From Spartinivicinus poritis (GTDB lineage: Bacteria > Pseudomonadota > Gammaproteobacteria > Pseudomonadales > Zooshikellaceae): a stretch of 36,127 nucleotides of DNA. The position numbers and the translations under genes were made by a program. Below are positions 32,634-36,127 of this stretch, piece after piece. Each line of letters begins with the position of its first letter. Within the stretch, counting starts at the first letter, position 1. The stretch is taken from positions 1 to 36,127 of the forward strand of contig NZ_JAPMOU010000051.1 of the NCBI RefSeq assembly GCF_028858535.1, in the 5' to 3' direction. The notes beneath the pieces were generated by a model. That model saw only the letters and a list, made by a program, of their open reading frames with translations. It did not search any database and had not been told where the DNA came from.

Positions 32634-33107
32634 GAATCAATCACTCACTTTATTAAACCTTAGCAAACAACTGAGCACTTGATCAATTCAGATACATCAT
32701 AAACTATTCAACATGCTCTTCATAATCAGTTGTTAACTAAATATAGTAAGCTGTTCAAGTTGCGAATATTTATTGCATACCATTGAAACTTATGAGTAAA
32801 AACTGGATAACTCGGAACAGATGCCAATCTGTAGTTATAAAAGCCACAGCTGAAATGATGACTTAATAGAAAATGTTATATTAACCTAACAAACCTGTTC
32901 TCACAGTAGAGGGAGACTCTATAGCCTGATAATTCATCATTAACCCATCGCCATTATAGCCGTAGTCTAAGAAGTACATAGTATAACTTAGGTTCTTAAC
33001 TATATGCGATATTAACTTTGACTCAACGAGATTCAGATAAATTTCATTCTGAGGAAAAGTACAAACAGTCACCTTTACTAAACCTGGCAATAAAAAAGTA
33101 AGAACAT
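32634..33107. other. Intergenic region before the phage tail genes resume
   Basis: About 470 bp (548 bp to the next start codon). It has one weak minus-strand frame at 32881-33090 (TTG start, about 69 residues, protein-like ending YGYNGDGLMMNYQAIESPS). This could be a decayed gene end, but I see no ribosome binding site or family. The rest is AT-rich without a clear signal. Confidence 0.4.
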
Positions 33108-33149
33108 TATTTTTTTATCATCGTTCCTTTCCTTTAATTCATAGTATCC
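33108..33149 (+). promoter_or_regulatory. Promoter-like repeat, copy 3
   Basis: The 14-mer TATTTTTTTATCAT (33108-33121) is identical to the block in copies 1 and 2, and CATAGTATC (33140-33148) lies at roughly the -10 position. It precedes the tail gene at 33182. Further downstream 17 bp (33173-33189) match 14 of 17 bases at 609-625, so both leaders are related. This gene group would thus be switched on together with the 671-8267 operon. Confidence 0.45.
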
Positions 33150-33181
33150 TAACCAAATGATTATTCAGTTAGTGGTATGGC

Positions 33182-34000
33182 GTGCAACACTGGTTAGTTA
33201 ATCGGCTTACAGTCAGTAAACAGTCCTCTGAGCGCTGGGTACAGCTGGCCATGGCCCTGGAATTGTTTTGGGATCAGCAATTTACCCCGGCTATTGAACG
33301 GGTCGAAAACAGCCGCTCGATTTTTACCGCCAGCCCGGAAGACCTGGAAAAAGCGTTAGCCGATATGGGCAGTTTTTTTGATGTCTTTATGCCCATTGCC
33401 GAAACCAATAAACCACTGGCGATTGCCTGGCGTCGGGATGAGTTGCACTACAAAGATACCTCACTGCCCGTGCAATCGATTCTGGCGCGTAACTTCAGTG
33501 GGCTAAATACCCGCTGGGAACCCTTGTATGCCAAAGACGCAGAGTCTTATCAACAAGGCACTTTTTATTCAACAGATGAAGTACATGACTTGGGGCATGC
33601 GCTGGATGATTATTTTTTAACATCTCGGGGCCGGTTATGGGTTGATCTAGGGCACTTACGGTTATTGCAAATCAGTCGCAGCGAATTCGAAACCATTGTC
33701 CGTCAAGAAATAGAGAAGATCCGCCCCACCCACATTGTTTATGAAGGTGAACTATTCCAGCTAAGTATTCATTTCAAAGCAAAACCTGATCGGTTGCTAA
33801 TTGAAACCCTGAAGACAGAAAGGCCAGCTCATTTAGCTTATCAAGATCAGTTCACAACCCCTCGACTTGATTGGCAAACCATTCAGCAACGAGAGTTAAC
33901 ACCACTCTTACAGTATAACGAAATCCCCTATTTCTGTTTTGATGAGGTACCCGCTGACTATGCCCCGCTTGATACATACGTTGAGAATGTTAATGCATGA
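33182..34000 (+). CDS. Tail protein, possibly gpI-like (baseplate)
   Basis: A 272-residue protein starting at GTG 33182. Segments such as 'PLAIAWRRDELHYKDTSLPV' and 'SILARNFSGLNTRWEPLY' (residues about 78-120) are typical of tail proteins of this kind, but no named motif proves the family. In P2-like tails gpJ is followed by gpI; here it is the first phage gene after the cargo block. It overlaps the next gene by 4 bp. A wedge-assembly or fibre-anchor role is inferred. Confidence 0.5.
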   Translation: MQHWLVNRLTVSKQSSERWVQLAMALELFWDQQFTPAIERVENSRSIFTASPEDLEKALADMGSFFDVFMPIAETNKPLAIAWRRDELHYKDTSLPVQSILARNFSGLNTRWEPLYAKDAESYQQGTFYSTDEVHDLGHALDDYFLTSRGRLWVDLGHLRLLQISRSEFETIVRQEIEKIRPTHIVYEGELFQLSIHFKAKPDRLLIETLKTERPAHLAYQDQFTTPRLDWQTIQQRELTPLLQYNEIPYFCFDEVPADYAPLDTYVENVNA

Positions 34001-34428
34001 TAACCAATAACAACACCTGGCAACGCGCCCTGTTGTTGCCCCGTTACTATGAAAAAAATGCCCATTCAATTGCTGGTTTAAGCTCCCAGTTTCAGATTAA
34101 GAAATTTCAGTTAGGTCATGACCCTGATTTAATCGATGAAACAACTAGTCCACCTGGCTTGAGAACCTTTGATACCTCGTTAAACCAGTTAGCTAATGTA
34201 TTTTATGAAGCCCCTTTTAAACCTGGTGACATTGTGTTTGCCAATGGCCGGTTACTGTTTAAATGCGTGATGCCAGAGGGGGCTATTGCCGCACCTGCTA
34301 AGTATTCATTAACCGGTTTAATCGATCAGGAAGATGATTTAATCGCCGTGTCATTGGATTTGCCCGATTGGGTTACACCAACCGAAGGGGTACGCATTCA
34401 CCCGTATATTAATTTCCCAATAGGTTAA
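33997..34428 (+). CDS. Fibre-type protein (possible tail-fibre N-terminal domain)
   Basis: A 143-residue protein. 'YYEKNAHSIAGLSSQFQIKK' followed by 'FQLGHDPDL' recalls the attachment domain at the N-terminus of P2 gpH-like fibres ('I-x-LG'). It is a domain without a shaft. A gpI-then-fibre order is standard in P2-like tails. It overlaps the previous gene (ATGA). Confidence 0.5.
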   Translation: MITNNNTWQRALLLPRYYEKNAHSIAGLSSQFQIKKFQLGHDPDLIDETTSPPGLRTFDTSLNQLANVFYEAPFKPGDIVFANGRLLFKCVMPEGAIAAPAKYSLTGLIDQEDDLIAVSLDLPDWVTPTEGVRIHPYINFPIG

Positions 34429-34446
34429 TTATTTAAAAGGCGATTT

Positions 34447-34981
34447 ATGGTTGACCGTAATAAACAACACCTATAGTTTGATTTTGATAATTTCAATGCC
34501 ACCGGCTTAAAGCCACTTGTTAAAGCGTTAAAAAAGCGAGATGTGACAGTAAACGATATAGAAGGCAGTAAGCGTGCTGTCCGTAAGTCCGGTGTCCTAA
34601 CCAAAAAAGCCACCTTGTTTTTAGCGGATGGCCAAAAGCTGATTGTTGAAGCTACCGCCCAGGGGGCTATTTTCCAGGTGAAATTAAATAACCAGGTATT
34701 AGCTATTAAAAACGTTGATAACCTGAATAAAGCCGTGAAAGAAATTGCGGGCTTTGTTCATAAAAACTCAAAAAGTTTTCAGGCAAAGCTTAGAAAAATG
34801 GCTGAGCGTAAACAGGGTCAGTCCAATAGTGGATCCCGCCAGGCCAAACTGAGTACCCAACAGCAGCTAACCGAAAAACAACAATGCGGAATTAACGACG
34901 GAAATTGCCGAGCTACAAAGCCAGACCAATATACAACAAGAAATCCTGGATCAATTAATTCAACCACCGATTGCAGCCTAA
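34447..34981 (+). pseudogene. Broken coiled-coil protein gene (in-frame stop plus frameshift)
   Basis: ATG 34447 follows AAGGCG. Codon 10 is TAG (34474-34476), after which the same frame runs on: FDFDNFNATGLKPLVKALKK, DGQKLIVEATAQG and a basic helix. Around 34885 the frame changes: the +1 frame reads AELTTEIAELQSQTNIQQEI and ends ILDQLIQPPIAA with TAA at 34979-34981, a typical coiled-coil finish, whereas the zero frame ends in unrelated sequence. The extra T in CAACAATGCGGAA may be the insertion. TAG ends several intact genes here, so recoding is unlikely. Remaining frame from ATG 34543 may still be translated. Confidence 0.6.
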
Positions 34982-34984
34982 ATC

Positions 34985-35275
34985 ATGAATAAACTACAGA
35001 TTCACTTGGATTATGACCCTCTCGCAAAGGGGTTTGATAGCATTACGTTAGAAGAGTGGTTTGACCAGCTTTCAACAGTGGATAGCCTCGACTTATTAAC
35101 AGAGCCTTTACCCTTACAGGTACTGGATGATGCCTTCTATCCAGAGGATAAGCCTTCTTTAATTCTGGATATGGTATCCGCCAAATACCAGCGACTGCCC
35201 AGAACACTCGCCGCCTTGCGTCGTGTCATCCAAAAAAAGCTGGCAACACTAGACGGTATAGCTGGAAAATCATAA
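34985..35275 (+). CDS. Hypothetical 96-residue protein
   Basis: A small acidic-then-basic helical protein starting 4 bp after the restored stop at 34979-34981. The spacing supports that frame as the true end of the upstream gene. The N-terminal half is acidic (LEEWFDQLSTVDSLDLL) and the C-terminal half is Arg/Lys-rich helix. No family recognised; presumably a tail-module gene. Confidence 0.5.
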   Translation: MNKLQIHLDYDPLAKGFDSITLEEWFDQLSTVDSLDLLTEPLPLQVLDDAFYPEDKPSLILDMVSAKYQRLPRTLAALRRVIQKKLATLDGIAGKS

Positions 35276-35349
35276 AGTGACATGGCTACTCTCATCATAA
35301 AGCGTGCTATCAGTGAGTATAGGGTCATCCATTCTATGCCACATTATAG

Positions 35350-36117
35350 ATTTCCAGCTATAACCTGGTAATTGGTGATGCCACGATCAGCAAACCCCGT
35401 AAAAATAAATTATTTGCCACCGTCACCGCCCAATTTATTTGCAGTGACGGTCAAACCTTATCAGCGCAATTTCATGCCCCCGATAAAGATCCCCTTGTCG
35501 TCAATCAAAACGACACCCTAATCGCTTATCGATGGTTATTAAATAAGCGGGACATTACCCACATAGTGTCGGCTAAACAGAATGGGAGTACGTTAACAGA
35601 TATCAGTTTGGATGAGCTCGCTCTTAAACTGGCTCAATTGATCAGTGGTAATTCCGCTAAATTCATTGAGCGCCAGCAACAGCTAAAACAAGCCCAAGCC
35701 GAACTACAGGCCGCAGATGACGAGCTAACCTCCCTGGAAACTCAAGCCACGGAATTAACGACGCAAATTGCAGAACAGCAGCAAAAACACCAGGACTTGG
35801 AAGAGGAGAACCAAACGTTGACTGCCCAACGAGACGAGTTAAAAAAACTACTGGAAGAAATGCTTGCGGAAATTGAAGCCGCCAATGATGGGGACAATAC
35901 CCCAACAGATGAAGACGACGAAGAGCAATGCCTGGTTAAAATCCTCGAAGATATTTTAGAGGGTAAATACGATCACTTAGGTTCATTTGGTATTTTCGAT
36001 ACGTTAGAACCACCTGCAGATCGATTAATTGAAATGGGGCTTGCTGAAAAATATACCAGTCGCGAATCATTTCTAGGTTCAATAATACAGCATCATGTGT
36101 ATAATCCACTGTTATGA
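35350..36117 (+). CDS. Coiled-coil protein, start lost or unclear
   Basis: An open frame from 35350 to TGA at 36115-36117. It lacks an ATG, GTG or TTG before GTG 35566, although the upstream 72 codons are protein-like (FATVTAQFICSDGQTLSAQF, LLNKRDITHIV). This beta-rich N-terminus has the same 'DGQ-L' motif as the broken gene at 34447, so the two are probably related. Residues after the GTG form a long coiled coil (QAQAELQAADDELTSLETQ), then an acidic linker (NTPTDEDDEEQ) and a small C-terminal domain. The true start may have been lost by mutation. TAG lies just upstream (35347-35349). Confidence 0.5.
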   Translation: MSSYNLVIGDATISKPRKNKLFATVTAQFICSDGQTLSAQFHAPDKDPLVVNQNDTLIAYRWLLNKRDITHIVSAKQNGSTLTDISLDELALKLAQLISGNSAKFIERQQQLKQAQAELQAADDELTSLETQATELTTQIAEQQQKHQDLEEENQTLTAQRDELKKLLEEMLAEIEAANDGDNTPTDEDDEEQCLVKILEDILEGKYDHLGSFGIFDTLEPPADRLIEMGLAEKYTSRESFLGSIIQHHVYNPLL

Positions 36118-36127
36118 GAGGATTTGA

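Noticed and set aside
32881-33090. Minus-strand frame of about 69 residues
   Set aside because: TTG start, no ribosome binding site and no recognised family; listed only as content of the gap.
34474-34476. TAG recoding (amber suppression) to read through the interrupted gene
   Set aside because: TAG ends several intact genes here, including 3143-4687, 4677-5543 and 17603-18382, and the same gene also carries a frameshift.
1-36127. Extracellular contractile injection system or tailocin
   Set aside because: A capsid candidate, a tape-measure-type protein and no AAA ATPase favour a phage; a defective phage is not excluded.
1-36127. CRISPR array, rRNA, insertion sequence
   Set aside because: No regularly spaced repeats, rRNA-like sequence or transposase gene seen on either strand.

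Overview
The window is the structural (late) region of a contractile-tailed phage, most likely a prophage or large phage-derived element in a marine Gammaproteobacterium. The host call is an inference from the style of the cargo: astacin protease, periplasmic substrate-binding proteins and a YbaY-like protein. Nothing here fixes genus or species. Almost every phage gene is on the plus strand in tightly overlapping operons (ATGA, TAATG and similar junctions). No terminase, portal, integrase or repressor is recognisable, so the element continues beyond both edges. A major capsid candidate argues for a true phage rather than a headless injection system or tailocin.

Layout. (1) 1-670: end of an upstream gene, a small minus-strand gene, then a non-coding segment with two near-identical promoter-like repeats, hairpins and a terminator. 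(2) 671-8267: baseplate/fibre/spike operon: gp53/LysM-like protein, SWIM-type zinc protein, tail fibre with an S74 self-cleaving chaperone, glycine-rich gp38-like adhesin, gp27-like hub, gp5/gpV-like spike and PAAR tip. (3) 8268-10843: an accessory island with a DUF6915 protein and two tandem acidic paralogues, closed by a terminator. (4) 11038-22237: capsid, sheath, tube, a second tube-like protein, tail assembly chaperone with a probable programmed frameshift, tape measure, gp25-like wedge and gpJ-like wedge. (5) 22238-33181: an AT-richer block of about 11 kb wedged between gpJ and the next tail gene. It carries Sec-secreted proteins: an astacin metalloprotease with lectin and crystallin modules, a beta-rich secreted protein, a YbaY-like protein, a three-repeat secreted protein, two tandem secreted proteins that end in S74 chaperone domains, one intact substrate-binding protein and a frameshifted one. 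A displaced copy of the 3' end of gpJ lies inside this block. (6) 33182-36127: return to phage tail genes (possible gpI-like protein, fibre-type protein, coiled-coil proteins), at least one of them broken.

The phage genes plausibly build a complete contractile tail: tube and sheath on a tape measure, chaperoned by the frameshifted protein, ending in a wedge/hub/spike baseplate tipped by PAAR and decorated by fibres. The cargo block looks like lysogenic-conversion or effector-type material. The most interesting signals are the duplicated gpJ 3' end flanking cargo, the frameshift extension before the tape measure, the S74 domains on signal-peptide proteins that share a domain with a neighbour, and the repeated promoter-like element, one copy of which may drive a small RNA.
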